A stretch of 64,000 bases of DNA from Dawidia soli. Lineage in GTDB: Bacteria > Bacteroidota > Bacteroidia > Cytophagales > Cyclobacteriaceae. The notes below the pieces were generated by a model. That model worked only from the letters and a program-made list of their open reading frames with translations, was not told the origin of the DNA and made no database searches. Made by a program: the position numbers and the translations under genes. The stretch covers positions 1 through 64,000 of the forward strand of contig NZ_JAHESC010000007.1 of the NCBI RefSeq assembly GCF_018598185.1, written 5' to 3'. Of this stretch, positions 1 through 8,606 are shown piece after piece (the stretch's first letter is position 1; every line of letters begins with the position of its first letter).

Positions 1-1
1 C

Positions 2-3000
2 TTCTGGAACCTGAACATCTCCCGCACGGGGGGGACGCCTACCACGGTGCGGCTGAACGGTATCGGGAGCGTGGGCAACACCGTTACCGCCGCGCAGCCG
101 CTGGTAGTACTCAACGACTTTACGATCAACGGCACGAACTCGCCGGTATTCCTGGCCAATAACCTGCCTGTGACCGTAGGCGGTAGCTTTACCATCGGTA
201 GCGGCGCCACGTATACTCCCGGGACCAATACCACGACCTTTAACGGTTCGGGCGTGCAGGCGTTTTCCAACAGCGGCACCATTACCTCGGGACTTTATAA
301 TATGACGGTGGCTAAACCGACGGGCACGTTGACCCTGGGCGGTAGTGTGGCCAGCTTTACCGTGAGTCAGACACTCTCGCTGACCGGCGGGATATTGAAC
401 GACGGCGGTAAAACGATCCTTGCTTATGGCACCGTAAACAACTCGGCAACCCATACGGGTACGGGCAGCATTACGCTGAGCGGTGCCGCGACACAAACGA
501 TCTCCGGCAACGGGAGCGGCGTGTTTGGCAACGTTGTGCTCAACAACCCGTCGTCACCCGGCGCATCGGCCGCCGCCGACCTTACCATTGCAGGCATTTT
601 GACGCTCGCTGGCACGAGCAATAGTATCTTTGATATAGCGCACTACTTGTTATCGCTTACGTCTACGTCTGCCACGGCGATCACCACCACGGGTAACGGC
701 TTCAGCCCCGTAAAGATGATCCGTACCCTGGGACTTCAGTCCGACCGTGGTGTGAAGAAGACGTATTCCAACCTATCGGCCTTTACCTTTGCTTTCGGCT
801 CGGGGTCGGACTATACACCGGCCACCATTCAGCTGACGGCGGTGCCGACGACGTACGGTACGATCACCGCCCGGCCGGTCACCTCGCGGCACCAGTTCGT
901 GGTGGCGTCGAACACCAACAATCTGACGTATTACTGGAAAGTCGTCGGAGAAGGCTTTACCGGCGCCGTGTCGGCGTCGCACACATATTATTATGTCGAC
1001 TCAGACGTAACACCCGCCGGTGATGACGCGAACTATGTTCCCGCGCGCTATAACAACACTTCCTGGACGGTGATCAACAACCTCACCCAGGTAGACCAGA
1101 CAAACAACATGATCTATTTCACCAACGTGGGGTATATCACGGGCGACTACACCGCCGGTGTACCGGCTTCGTTCGGCACGGTAAAGATCTTTTACAGCAA
1201 GCGCAACGGTAATTGGAATAACACCGGCGCCGGCACGACGCCGTGGTCGAACGTAAGCCACACCGGCCCCGATGCCACGACCGCGCCGGGCGCGGGCGAC
1301 CAGGTATTTGTTGGCGACGGTGCGACCAACAACCACGTTGTGACGATCACGAATAATAACCAGGCCGCCGGCGGCCTGGAGATCAACGCCGGGAGCACGT
1401 TGGATGTCGGTACGTCTACCGGGCACAACTTTGGCCGCCTGGAAAACGTCCAGATCTCGGGCAGTGGCTTGCTGCGTATCTCTTCGGCCACCGCCACCGC
1501 GGAATTTCCCGCCGGGGACTTCGGAAACTTTATACGTTCGGCGGGAGGCACGGTGGAGTATTATACCACCGGCGCGACGAGCTTTACCATTCCGAAAACA
1601 TCGCTGGCGCCGACCAACCTGCCGTTGATCTCGTATCGAAATCTGATCCTGACGCCCGGCGCGGGACTGTTCATTATCATGCCCGATCAGGATATGCGCA
1701 TGTATAACAACATGACCGTGCAAGGCACAGGGGCTACCGGGGTGGTGCGTTTGAATTCCGCCGCCGCCCGTCAGCTTACGGTGAACGGCAACATTATGGT
1801 GACCACGGGCAACCTGCAGTTTGTCAACGGCACGGCGCAGACGGTCTTTACGGATAACAACGTGATCATCGGTACGGGCGCTATTTTCGATGTTGCAGCC
1901 TCGGGCACGGTGGTGACGAATACGCTGACCATTACGCGAGGTCTGCAGAACAACGGCGTGTTCGACATGGCCCAGGGCGGCCGTATCTGTAATACGACTT
2001 TTACAGGGCCTGCCAACGCTATGATTACCGGTACCGGCGGAACGACGGACTTTAACGTGTTGACGGTGTCCAAAGGCTCGTCGCCGGCCACGTTGCTGGA
2101 GGTAAATGCTTCGGCTTTTTCACTCTCGGGTACGCCGTTGCCGCTGGTGCTGGAGTATGGTACGTTCCGGTTGACGAGTGTGCAGACGGTCACCATTGCG
2201 AACGGTGCGGATTTTTCTATTCCCGCGGCTACGCGCCTTTCGGCAAACGGCGGTACGATGCAGCTTACGGGCAACGACGGACATGATATGCTGGTGGCCG
2301 GTACGCTGGAGGTACTGGCGGGAGCGGTGAACGTCGGTACGACCAACAACGACAACTCTGTTGAGTATGCGGCCACGGGGCAACCGACGATCACGGTAGC
2401 CGGTGGCGCGCTGAATGTAAAGTCACAGATCCGGCGTTCGTTTGCCAGCTCGCAGGGTACACTGCAGTACAACCAGAGCGGCGGTGCCGTGGGCCTCGGC
2501 ATAAACAGCGCCGCTACGACAACACGCGGTATTTTCGAGATCCTGAATCAGGGCAGTAATTTTACCATGACGGGAGGCTCGCTGGCCATCGAGCGTGCTT
2601 CGGCCGGTACGACCATTGCGGAGCTTTACCTGCAGCCTTCAGGATATACCGTGACGGGTGGCACGATCGAGATCGGTAAGGATGCCTCCGGCCACACGAT
2701 CGATATCAACTCGACCATACCCGTGTACAATGTAACGGTCACCGGTACCACCAACATCGCGCGCCTGGACTTTAACGGTCTTACCATACGGGGCTCATTG
2801 TCCGTTGAAGCGACGAATATTTTCAATGCCAACTCATTTGATGTAAGTGTGGCAGGCAATTTTACAAACGCCAATATCGGTACTTCCAACGGCGTAACCA
2901 CGGGAGGATACCAGGCGGGAGCAGCGACGCAGACGACTACGTTGAACGGTTCGGCAGCCAATCAGTTAGTAGCCGGTGTGACGGGTAACCTGACAAACTT

Positions 3001-6000
3001 CGGAAACCTTGTTATACGCAATACCTTACCGGGAGGTGTCGTTAACTTGCAGCCCAATACAAACCTGCGTGTGTATGGCACGCTATCACTCATGCAAGGG
3101 ACACTGGCCGGCAACACCAATACTATTGCTGCGGTATCTAATATATATAATGCGGCGGTGCACACCAGTTCGGGTGCAGGCCGTGTAATGCTGGACGGCA
3201 GTGGCGCGCAGCAGGTCATTTCTGGAAATGGAAGTGGTAAATTCGGCAACGTCGACGTCAGTAACACGTTTGGTGCTGTTTTTACCGCCGACCAGGAGGT
3301 CACCGGTACGCTGACCTTTTCCAGCGGTATCCTCAATATTGCCTCATACAGACTTTACCTCTCCAACCCCAGCCTCACGTCCATTGTGGGAGTGACAGCT
3401 TCCCGGTATATCGCTACGTCGGGCCGCTTGTCGGATGCTGGGGTAACGAAAGCTTTTGCCGGATCGCTCGCGGCTGCCACTTTTACGTTCCCGATCGGTA
3501 CGGGAACAACGAAGTATACGCCTGCACAGTATGTCGTTACGACCGGCACTACAGGAGGGAATATGACGGTGAAGCCCGTGAACAGCAAGCACCCCAGCGC
3601 TACGGGGTCAGGCGCATCTTATTTGTCCTACTATTGGAGCGTGAACCATGCAATCGTCGATCTGACCGCGCTAACGCACCGTTACACGTATCTGGCAGTG
3701 GATGAGAACGGCACTCCGGCTGACTATCGCGATGCACGCTTTATAGACGGCGCGTGGACCATCGGTGTAACGGCGGGCAACCCCGACGTCGCGATGCGGG
3801 TCATCACCTTTACAAACACCGATGCCGCCGGGGATTATACCGCCGGCGAGCCAACGGCGTTTGTCAACCCGACTACGTATACCAGCGTGGCGACAGGCAA
3901 TTGGGAGGCTGACGCCGTGTGGGATATCGACCCCCCGGGCACAAACCTGGGCCCGCCGCCGGGGTCGTTCGTGATCGTCGACAACCTGCACACGGTGACG
4001 GTTACCGGTAACGGTAAGCTCCTCGCCACGTTGGAAGTACGCGGGCGTCTGCACCTGGGTACCACCACAGGCCACGACCTGGGTACCGTCACGGCCGGCG
4101 GCAGCGGTGCGCGCACGCTGCAGCTTCAATCGTCAACCTTCCCCACGGGCAACTTCTCCTCTTTCGTAGCCGCCGGTGGCGGTACCGTGGATTACAACGG
4201 CGCGATGACCCTGCCGGCCACCCAGACGACATATAACCATCTGGCGTTTACCGGCACGGGCACCAAAGTGCTGCCCAACGTCGATCTGGTCTTGAACGGC
4301 AACATGACTATATCGGCCGGTACGGTAAACAACGCGGCCAATCGAGCCATTACATTGGTCAGCACCACCGGCGATCTGACCAACAACGGTGTATTCAACG
4401 CGGGCGACGGCGCCCTGGTGGTAGGTCGCAACGTGCTGAACAGCGGCGGCAGTGCCAGCTTTACGGCCGGCAACGGTACAGCGGGGCTGCGCATCGGCGG
4501 GAACCTGACCAATAGCAGCAACGCAACGTTTATCGCCGGTACCGATAGTATCGGCGTGCGGGGCAATTTTATAAACGCAGCCGCCGTTGCCGGTGCCGGC
4601 GGCGCCGTGCGGGTGAGCGGCGGCCTGACCAACAGCGGTACGTGGACTGGTGGGGCGGGCGTTGTGATCGTCAGTGGCGCGCTGGCCAATACAGGGTCCT
4701 TCACCGCAGGTACGGGGGCGATTACGGTGCGTGGAGCCTTTAGCAACGACGGCAGCGGAACGCTCTACCGGCTGAACAACGCGACCCTGACAATATCCGG
4801 TAACTTTAGCAATACCAGCAGCGCCACGGTGAACGCCGGCTCGGGTACGGTGTCGGTAGCAGGCCACTGGAACAATACCGCCACGTTTACCTACGGCACC
4901 AGCACGGTGGTCTTTGCCGGTACCGGCGCGCAATCCCTCGGCGGCGCATCGGACTTCTATAACGTCACGCGTGCCAATGGCGGAACGCTGACCATGAACA
5001 ATACCTTTACCGTCAACAACTTGCTGACATTGACCAGCGGTATGATCGCTACCGGCGCGAACCAGGTAAACCTGGCGAACACGACTACGCAGCCGGTAGT
5101 AGGGTATAGCGTATCATCGTATATAGACGGGCGGCTGTCGATAGCCTTTCCGTCGACGGCGGGCGGAAGCCGTACGTTTCCGGTAGGGAGAGGCACGGTA
5201 TACCGGCCGGTAACGATCCAGCAAACTGTCGCGGCCCCGGGTGCGGGCAGCGTGCGCGTAGAGATGATCAATACACCGCCGGCGGGGACATTCCCCGCGA
5301 CGATCGAGCGGCTGTCGGAAGTGCGTTATTTCTCAATCGACCGCTCCGGTGGCGGCCTCGGCTCACCCACGGTGGAGATAGGCTTTAACACCAACGGGGC
5401 GCCGGACGAGTCGATCGCCACGCCGGGCAACGTGCGCATCGTGCGTGCGACCAGCGCCGGCGGGCCCTGGACGGACGAAGGTGGCTCGGGTGTATACTCG
5501 CCCGTGTCTCCGCGCGGGTATGCTACCTCCGGCGTTACGAGTATCGGGACGAGCACGTACTTTGCGTTGGGGTATCAGAATGCTGTACTGCCGATCACGC
5601 TCCTGTCGTTTAAAGCCGTGCTGAACAACACACAGGTAGACCTGACGTGGACCACCGTTACCGAGCGCAATAATGCTTTCTTTACCATCGAGCGAGCCGG
5701 TACAGACCTGAAATTTGACTCCATCGGCTTTATGCCGGGGGCCGGCGATAGCCAGGAAGCATTGCGGTATGCCGCGGTGGATTATACACCCCTGCGGGGG
5801 CTCTCGTACTACAGGCTCAAACAAACCGATTATGACGGTACGAGCACGTACTCGGCGCTCTCAAAGGTGGAGAACAACGCCAGCGGTGCGCATATCTTCC
5901 AGGTATATCCTAACCCAGGCGAGGCGACAGCGCCGGTGTGGGTGCGCTTTACCAGCGGCGACGACGTGGTGCGCCATGCATACCTGACGATCGCGGACGT

Positions 6001-6148
6001 GACAGGGCGTAGCGTATATGCAGCGGCGGTGGATTTTCAAGACGACGTCGATCTGCACGCATTAGGTGACACGTTGCGGCCGGGTGTTTACCTGGTGACG
6101 ATCGTGACCGAGCGTTTCAAGGGCACCCGGAAAGTCGTGGTGCGGTAG
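2..6148 (+). CDS. Giant secreted repeat protein with T9SS sorting domain (5' end outside window)
   Basis: The reading frame is open to the left edge, so the true start lies outside; the GTG at 47 is only the first in-frame start codon seen. About 2048 residues are visible, rich in Gly, Thr, Asn, Ser and Val with short beta-strand repeats such as 'TGNGSGVFGNV', as expected of a beta-helix or filamentous adhesin. A larger module recurs about three times: a 'GRLSDAGVTK'-like segment followed by 'FPIGTGTTKYTPA'-like and 'GDYTAGEPTAF'-like segments, then a G8-like stretch after 'ATGNW'. From about base 5587 a fibronectin-like domain begins ('LPITLLSFKA'), and the last 80 or so residues ('YPNPGEA' through 'KVVVR') are a type A C-terminal sorting signal for the type IX secretion system. 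It is therefore probably exported and anchored to, or released from, the cell surface. Substrate or adhesive role is not visible. Confidence 0.9.
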   Translation, partial: FWNLNISRTGGTPTTVRLNGIGSVGNTVTAAQPLVVLNDFTINGTNSPVFLANNLPVTVGGSFTIGSGATYTPGTNTTTFNGSGVQAFSNSGTITSGLYNMTVAKPTGTLTLGGSVASFTVSQTLSLTGGILNDGGKTILAYGTVNNSATHTGTGSITLSGAATQTISGNGSGVFGNVVLNNPSSPGASAAADLTIAGILTLAGTSNSIFDIAHYLLSLTSTSATAITTTGNGFSPVKMIRTLGLQSDRGVKKTYSNLSAFTFAFGSGSDYTPATIQLTAVPTTYGTITARPVTSRHQFVVASNTNNLTYYWKVVGEGFTGAVSASHTYYYVDSDVTPAGDDANYVPARYNNTSWTVINNLTQVDQTNNMIYFTNVGYITGDYTAGVPASFGTVKIFYSKRNGNWNNTGAGTTPWSNVSHTGPDATTAPGAGDQVFVGDGATNNHVVTITNNNQAAGGLEINAGSTLDVGTSTGHNFGRLENVQISGSGLLRISSATATAEFPAGDFGNFIRSAGGTVEYYTTGATSFTIPKTSLAPTNLPLISYRNLILTPGAGLFIIMPDQDMRMYNNMTVQGTGATGVVRLNSAAARQLTVNGNIMVTTGNLQFVNGTAQTVFTDNNVIIGTGAIFDVAASGTVVTNTLTITRGLQNNGVFDMAQGGRICNTTFTGPANAMITGTGGTTDFNVLTVSKGSSPATLLEVNASAFSLSGTPLPLVLEYGTFRLTSVQTVTIANGADFSIPAATRLSANGGTMQLTGNDGHDMLVAGTLEVLAGAVNVGTTNNDNSVEYAATGQPTITVAGGALNVKSQIRRSFASSQGTLQYNQSGGAVGLGINSAATTTRGIFEILNQGSNFTMTGGSLAIERASAGTTIAELYLQPSGYTVTGGTIEIGKDASGHTIDINSTIPVYNVTVTGTTNIARLDFNGLTIRGSLSVEATNIFNANSFDVSVAGNFTNANIGTSNGVTTGGYQAGAATQTTTLNGSAANQLVAGVTGNLTNFGNLVIRNTLPGGVVNLQPNTNLRVYGTLSLMQGTLAGNTNTIAAVSNIYNAAVHTSSGAGRVMLDGSGAQQVISGNGSGKFGNVDVSNTFGAVFTADQEVTGTLTFSSGILNIASYRLYLSNPSLTSIVGVTASRYIATSGRLSDAGVTKAFAGSLAAATFTFPIGTGTTKYTPAQYVVTTGTTGGNMTVKPVNSKHPSATGSGASYLSYYWSVNHAIVDLTALTHRYTYLAVDENGTPADYRDARFIDGAWTIGVTAGNPDVAMRVITFTNTDAAGDYTAGEPTAFVNPTTYTSVATGNWEADAVWDIDPPGTNLGPPPGSFVIVDNLHTVTVTGNGKLLATLEVRGRLHLGTTTGHDLGTVTAGGSGARTLQLQSSTFPTGNFSSFVAAGGGTVDYNGAMTLPATQTTYNHLAFTGTGTKVLPNVDLVLNGNMTISAGTVNNAANRAITLVSTTGDLTNNGVFNAGDGALVVGRNVLNSGGSASFTAGNGTAGLRIGGNLTNSSNATFIAGTDSIGVRGNFINAAAVAGAGGAVRVSGGLTNSGTWTGGAGVVIVSGALANTGSFTAGTGAITVRGAFSNDGSGTLYRLNNATLTISGNFSNTSSATVNAGSGTVSVAGHWNNTATFTYGTSTVVFAGTGAQSLGGASDFYNVTRANGGTLTMNNTFTVNNLLTLTSGMIATGANQVNLANTTTQPVVGYSVSSYIDGRLSIAFPSTAGGSRTFPVGRGTVYRPVTIQQTVAAPGAGSVRVEMINTPPAGTFPATIERLSEVRYFSIDRSGGGLGSPTVEIGFNTNGAPDESIATPGNVRIVRATSAGGPWTDEGGSGVYSPVSPRGYATSGVTSIGTSTYFALGYQNAVLPITLLSFKAVLNNTQVDLTWTTVTERNNAFFTIERAGTDLKFDSIGFMPGAGDSQEALRYAAVDYTPLRGLSYYRLKQTDYDGTSTYSALSKVENNASGAHIFQVYPNPGEATAPVWVRFTSGDDVVRHAYLTIADVTGRSVYAAAVDFQDDVDLHALGDTLRPGVYLVTIVTERFKGTRKVVVR

Positions 6149-6175
6149 CGGTATAACGAATTGATTTTTATCAGG

Positions 6176-6209
6176 AAGAGGGTGTCATAAAAGGTACCCT
6201 CTTTTTTTT
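6176..6209 (+). terminator. Intrinsic terminator after the T9SS protein
   Basis: An 8-bp stem (AAGAGGGT at 6176-6183 with ACCCTCTT at 6196-6203) is followed by a run of eight T. It lies 27 bases after the stop codon of the giant surface protein. Confidence 0.85.
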
Positions 6210-6327
6210 GCTATAGCATGTCGGCATATTTCATGCTGCCCGATTGGATAATCTATACCTTCTTATACTATACAAGAATGCCGGGAGTATGTGATATTTG
6301 ATACATGAACACGATGAACACGCATCT

Positions 6328-6588
6328 TTATTTCTTCGCGCCGGGTTTAGGTTCGGTAAAATCGATGCCGATGTCGAGCAGTTCGCGGGGGTGTATTTTG
6401 AGCGCTTCGGCGATCTTAAAAAGGGTCATGAGCTGGGGGTCGCGGGAGCGTTCGTATTTGGAGAAGTTGCTGTTATCGAGATCGGAATTTTGGGCGATGT
6501 TGAGTAGCGATAACGCTTTGGCTTCCCGCAGTTTTTTAAGGTGTTCTCTGAAGAGACTTCGTATGCGTTCTTCTTCCTTTTCGGTCAT
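6328..6588 (-). CDS. XRE-family helix-turn-helix regulator
   Basis: An 86-residue protein made almost entirely of one Cro/C1-type helix-turn-helix domain: 'LREAKALSLLNIAQNSD' gives the first helices and 'DNSNFSKYERS' the recognition helix region, followed by 'LFKIAEALKIHPRELLDI', typical of the fifth helix. There is no extra sensing domain, only a short charged tail. It is transcribed away from an AT-rich region holding an imperfect 24-base palindrome 49 bases upstream of its start codon, a plausible autoregulatory operator. No toxin or antitoxin partner gene is recognisable beside it. It probably represses itself and the rightward promoter next to it, but that is inference. Confidence 0.85.
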   Translation of the reverse strand: MTEKEEERIRSLFREHLKKLREAKALSLLNIAQNSDLDNSNFSKYERSRDPQLMTLFKIAEALKIHPRELLDIGIDFTEPKPGAKK

Positions 6589-6636
6589 GGTATATGGTTA
6601 AAACGATCGCTAAAAGTCCTCGTTTTTTTAAAATTT

Positions 6637-6660
6637 ATCGAGGTCTATTTAGACCTTGAT
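6637..6660. promoter_or_regulatory. Imperfect palindrome, candidate XRE operator
   Basis: AGGTCTA (6641-6647) and TAGACCT (6650-6656) form a perfect 7-bp inverted repeat around TT; the outer ATC/GAT also pair. It lies between the XRE gene and a rightward TATATTTG box, where an autoregulator would control both directions. Confidence 0.45.
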
Positions 6661-6673
6661 TAATCTAAATTAC

Positions 6674-6681
6674 TATATTTG
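6674..6681 (+). promoter_or_regulatory. Bacteroidota -7 box pointing into the structured region
   Basis: TATATTTG matches the Bacteroidota -7 consensus TAnnTTTG exactly. No clear -33 TTTG is seen at the standard 19-21 base spacing, so a regulated or weak promoter is possible. Transcription would start near 6688 and run into the hairpin-rich region that has no convincing gene. Confidence 0.4.
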
Positions 6682-6795
6682 GTTCGTGAAAACAGGATGT
6701 AAATAAGTATACGGCAGCACAAATAAATTGGATTTGCGAATACTACGATAGCAGTATCTACGGAGCATTCGCACTTATGCGTCTCGTCTGGGAAA

Positions 6796-6898
6796 CTAGT
6801 AACTTCAATTTGCGCGAGACAATAAGTGAAAATGCTCACGTCAATGAATATTGGCGTGGGCTCACTTATTGCGCAAAGGGTATTACTAGACCTACCAG
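6796..6898. repeat. Long nested imperfect palindrome
   Basis: Arms pair in successive blocks: CTAGTAA (6796-6802) with TTACTAG (6883-6889), TTGCGC (6810-6815) with GCGCAA (6871-6876), AATAAGTGA (6821-6829) with TCACTTATT (6862-6870), GCTCACG (6834-6840) with CGTGGGC (6855-6861, one G-U pair) and CAAT (6842-6845) with ATTG (6850-6853). That is about 33 paired bases in one hairpin with small internal loops. The outer CCAG (6895-6898) can also pair with CTGG at 6788-6791. Confidence 0.8.
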
Positions 6899-6972
6899 GC
6901 AATAGGATGAGCCCCGCGCCATGTTGTTGGCTTGGCATCGATCCCTTCTTTCAGACGCACTTTATGCGCTAT

Positions 6973-7005
6973 ATAAGATACAGGTGGCGCGCCCGGGTAT
7001 CTTAT
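6973..7005. repeat. 9-bp perfect stem-loop
   Basis: ATAAGATAC (6973-6981) pairs perfectly with GTATCTTAT (6997-7005) around a 15-base GC-rich loop that contains the palindrome GGCGCGCC. Confidence 0.75.
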
Positions 7006-7055
7006 GCGAAATACTATACTATAATTATTGATGCTGGCATTTGTCAGCGACCGGC

Positions 7056-7073
7056 AGTGCTTGCGGGAGCACT
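7056..7073. repeat. 6-bp stem-loop in the hairpin cluster
   Basis: AGTGCT (7056-7061) pairs with AGCACT (7068-7073) around a 6-base loop. It lies between the larger hairpins of the non-coding region. Confidence 0.5.
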
Positions 7074-7165
7074 ATCCTGTGCCCGGTGTGGAAAGTTACG
7101 TTTTCTGCGCCATGCCGGTGCACGGGATTTCGCCGGGATGAAGTGCGAAGTAATAACAGGAGAGA

Positions 7166-7223
7166 GGGGCTTTGCCGTTGTTGGAAAGCCCCCGTCGTGG
7201 CCGGCACGTGGGCGGCGTGCCGG
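7166..7223. repeat. Two adjacent GC-rich 8-bp hairpins
   Basis: GGGGCTTT (7166-7173) pairs with AAAGCCCC (7185-7192). Eight bases later CCGGCACG (7201-7208) pairs with CGTGCCGG (7216-7223). Both stems are perfect, and neither is followed by a T run as a terminator would be. Confidence 0.75.
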
Positions 7224-7365
7224 TCCATGGCAAATATACCCGTATATGGAAGGAACCGGCTATGGCCCTTTTTTGCGCCGTCACGGCGGACTATAGATCG
7301 ATTGCAGAGAAATAATGGTTTTAATAGTTGGAAGTAGTAGTAAAATTGCGGTGTTTAGGGATTCG

Positions 7366-7385
7366 ATACCTGATTTTTCAGGTAT
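7366..7385. repeat. 8-bp perfect hairpin with T4 loop
   Basis: ATACCTGA (7366-7373), loop TTTT, TCAGGTAT (7378-7385). It lies in AT-rich DNA about 400 bases upstream of the ECF sigma gene. There is no T run behind it. Confidence 0.65.
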
Positions 7386-7779
7386 ATAGTTAGCGTAAGG
7401 TTCGATAGGCAAGTGTGATATATAGGTGACCGTGGTGTATTAGCAGGTGAGATAGGGTCATTTACTGAGGTAAGTTTTTGGATATATCGAAACTTTTTGC
7501 AATATTCATAAAGATCCCCAAAACCTTTCGAGGAACCCTCTGAGCAGCAGTTGACTCGGCTGTAAAAGTCGTGTTTTGGCCTAAGAAAGCGTATTTGTAA
7601 CAATTCTATAGGAAAAAAAATTAAATAATAGTTACGAATCCTGTATTAATATTTAGTAAAAAGGGATTATTTTTAAGTGTGCTTTAAGCGGACCCAGAAG
7701 TAAGGTTTTTTACGAAATTGCAGAAAACAGAGTATCTTGAAGTATAACGTTAATAACATTTGTAAAGCGATCTGAACCT

Positions 7780-8367
7780 ATGCATAGCAATGTCAATGAA
7801 GCGATGCTTCGCCGCATGGCGAAGGGAGATGAAGAGGCCTTCCGGCAGATCTATGACCTCTATTGGGATGTGATCTATCATTTCATCCGAAAGAAGGTTG
7901 GCTCGAAGCAGTTTGCCGAAGATGTGGCCCAGGAGATTTTTACGTCTCTGTGGGCACGCCGCACGGAATTTACGGATGTACAGAATCTCAAGCATTACCT
8001 GGCCATGTGGTCGCGCAACCACGCGCTGCGATTGCTCAAGCGCATTGCGTCTGAAACACAGGCCCAGCGGGAATATACCATTACACTCGACCGCGGCGCG
8101 CCCGATGTAAACCCGGACGAGATCCTCTACGAAGAAAAGCGATACAAAGACACGTTGCATGGAGCCGTAAATGCACTTACACCACGCCAGCAGGAAGTAT
8201 TCCGGCTGGCGAAGGTGGAAGGTCTTTCCCACAAGGAAATAGCCGAGCGCCTCAACATCACGCCCTTTTCGGTAAAGAAACATGTTTATGATGCCATGTT
8301 GTTGATCCGCGAGCGCTTCCGGGGCCATATAGCCTATCTGGCGTTGCTGTTGATCTATTGGCAGTAG
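7780..8367 (+). CDS. ECF RNA polymerase sigma factor
   Basis: A 195-residue ECF sigma factor. Region 2 is at about residues 20-90 ('EEAFRQIYDLYWDVIYHFI' followed by 'DVAQEIFTSLWARR', the core polymerase and -10 binding helices). Region 4 is at about 125-180 ('LTPRQQEVFRLAKVEGLSH' followed by 'EIAERLNITPFSVKKHVYDA', the -35-binding helix-turn-helix). In this phylum such FecI-like factors usually sit beside a FecR anti-sigma factor and a SusC-like receptor; neither is adjacent here, so its input is unknown. A terminal hydrophobic stretch 'IAYLALLLIYW' is common in these Bacteroidota proteins. The gene follows the long structured gap. Confidence 0.93.
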   Translation: MHSNVNEAMLRRMAKGDEEAFRQIYDLYWDVIYHFIRKKVGSKQFAEDVAQEIFTSLWARRTEFTDVQNLKHYLAMWSRNHALRLLKRIASETQAQREYTITLDRGAPDVNPDEILYEEKRYKDTLHGAVNALTPRQQEVFRLAKVEGLSHKEIAERLNITPFSVKKHVYDAMLLIRERFRGHIAYLALLLIYWQ

Positions 8368-8452
8368 ACGCTCCCGTTGCCCGCACCGGGTAGCGCATGC
8401 TCTTTCCTGACATTCTCTGGAAGCAAAATACTTCTGCAACAATCTGTGTGGT

Positions 8453-8486
8453 AAAAAAAAGACCACCCAGTTGCAGCTAGGTGGTC
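8453..8486 (-). terminator. Intrinsic terminator for the lipocalin-like gene
   Basis: GACCACC (8461-8467) pairs with GGTGGTC (8480-8486). On the minus strand the stem is followed directly by a run of eight T (8453-8460 on + is an A run). It may also slow + strand transcripts leaving the sigma gene. Confidence 0.75.
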
Positions 8487-8606
8487 GAGTTGCTTTTAAT
8501 AATCTATCCAACCACTAAAAGCTTCCCTAAGGTACGTATTTTACGCTTATGCAGTAGATTTCACCCAAATTGAATTTTGGGGAAATCCGAGTTGCGCAAC
8601 ATGTCG

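Larger units (their letters stand above)
6589..7779. other. 1.2 kb AT-rich region with hairpin cluster and no convincing gene
   Basis: This is the largest gap in the window. Its flanks are clearly more AT-rich than the neighbouring genes, with a GC-richer core at about 6960-7310. It holds the candidate operator, the TATATTTG box and at least five hairpins listed separately. The short sequence TTATGCG occurs three times (near 6775, 6962 and 7002). The longest open frames (6826-7296 on + and 6660-6938 on -) have no recognisable domain. A frame open from 6690 with its only ATG at 6777 and a stop at 6903-6905 reads as plausible protein but has no good start for the whole. The region could hold a structured RNA, a decayed mobile element or a regulatory region. 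I cannot decide from sequence alone. Confidence 0.6.

Noticed and set aside
4133-4933. Long minus-strand open frames inside the giant surface protein
   Set aside because: They arise from the GC-rich repetitive codons of the real gene and have no domain or start context.
6690-6905. Open + strand frame with the ATG at 6777, reading like a short natural protein
   Set aside because: It has no start codon for most of its length, and a long palindrome overlaps it. It might be a remnant, but the evidence is too weak to call a gene.
6826-7296. 156-residue + strand open frame in the structured region
   Set aside because: No recognisable domain, crosses several perfect hairpins, and its residue composition does not look like a natural protein.
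7355-7400. tRNA-like sequence around GGATTCGATACC
   Set aside because: The T-loop resemblance is isolated; no acceptor or anticodon stem can be formed around it.
6589-7779. Insertion sequence or retron
   Set aside because: No transposase or reverse transcriptase frame, no terminal inverted repeats with target duplication could be found.
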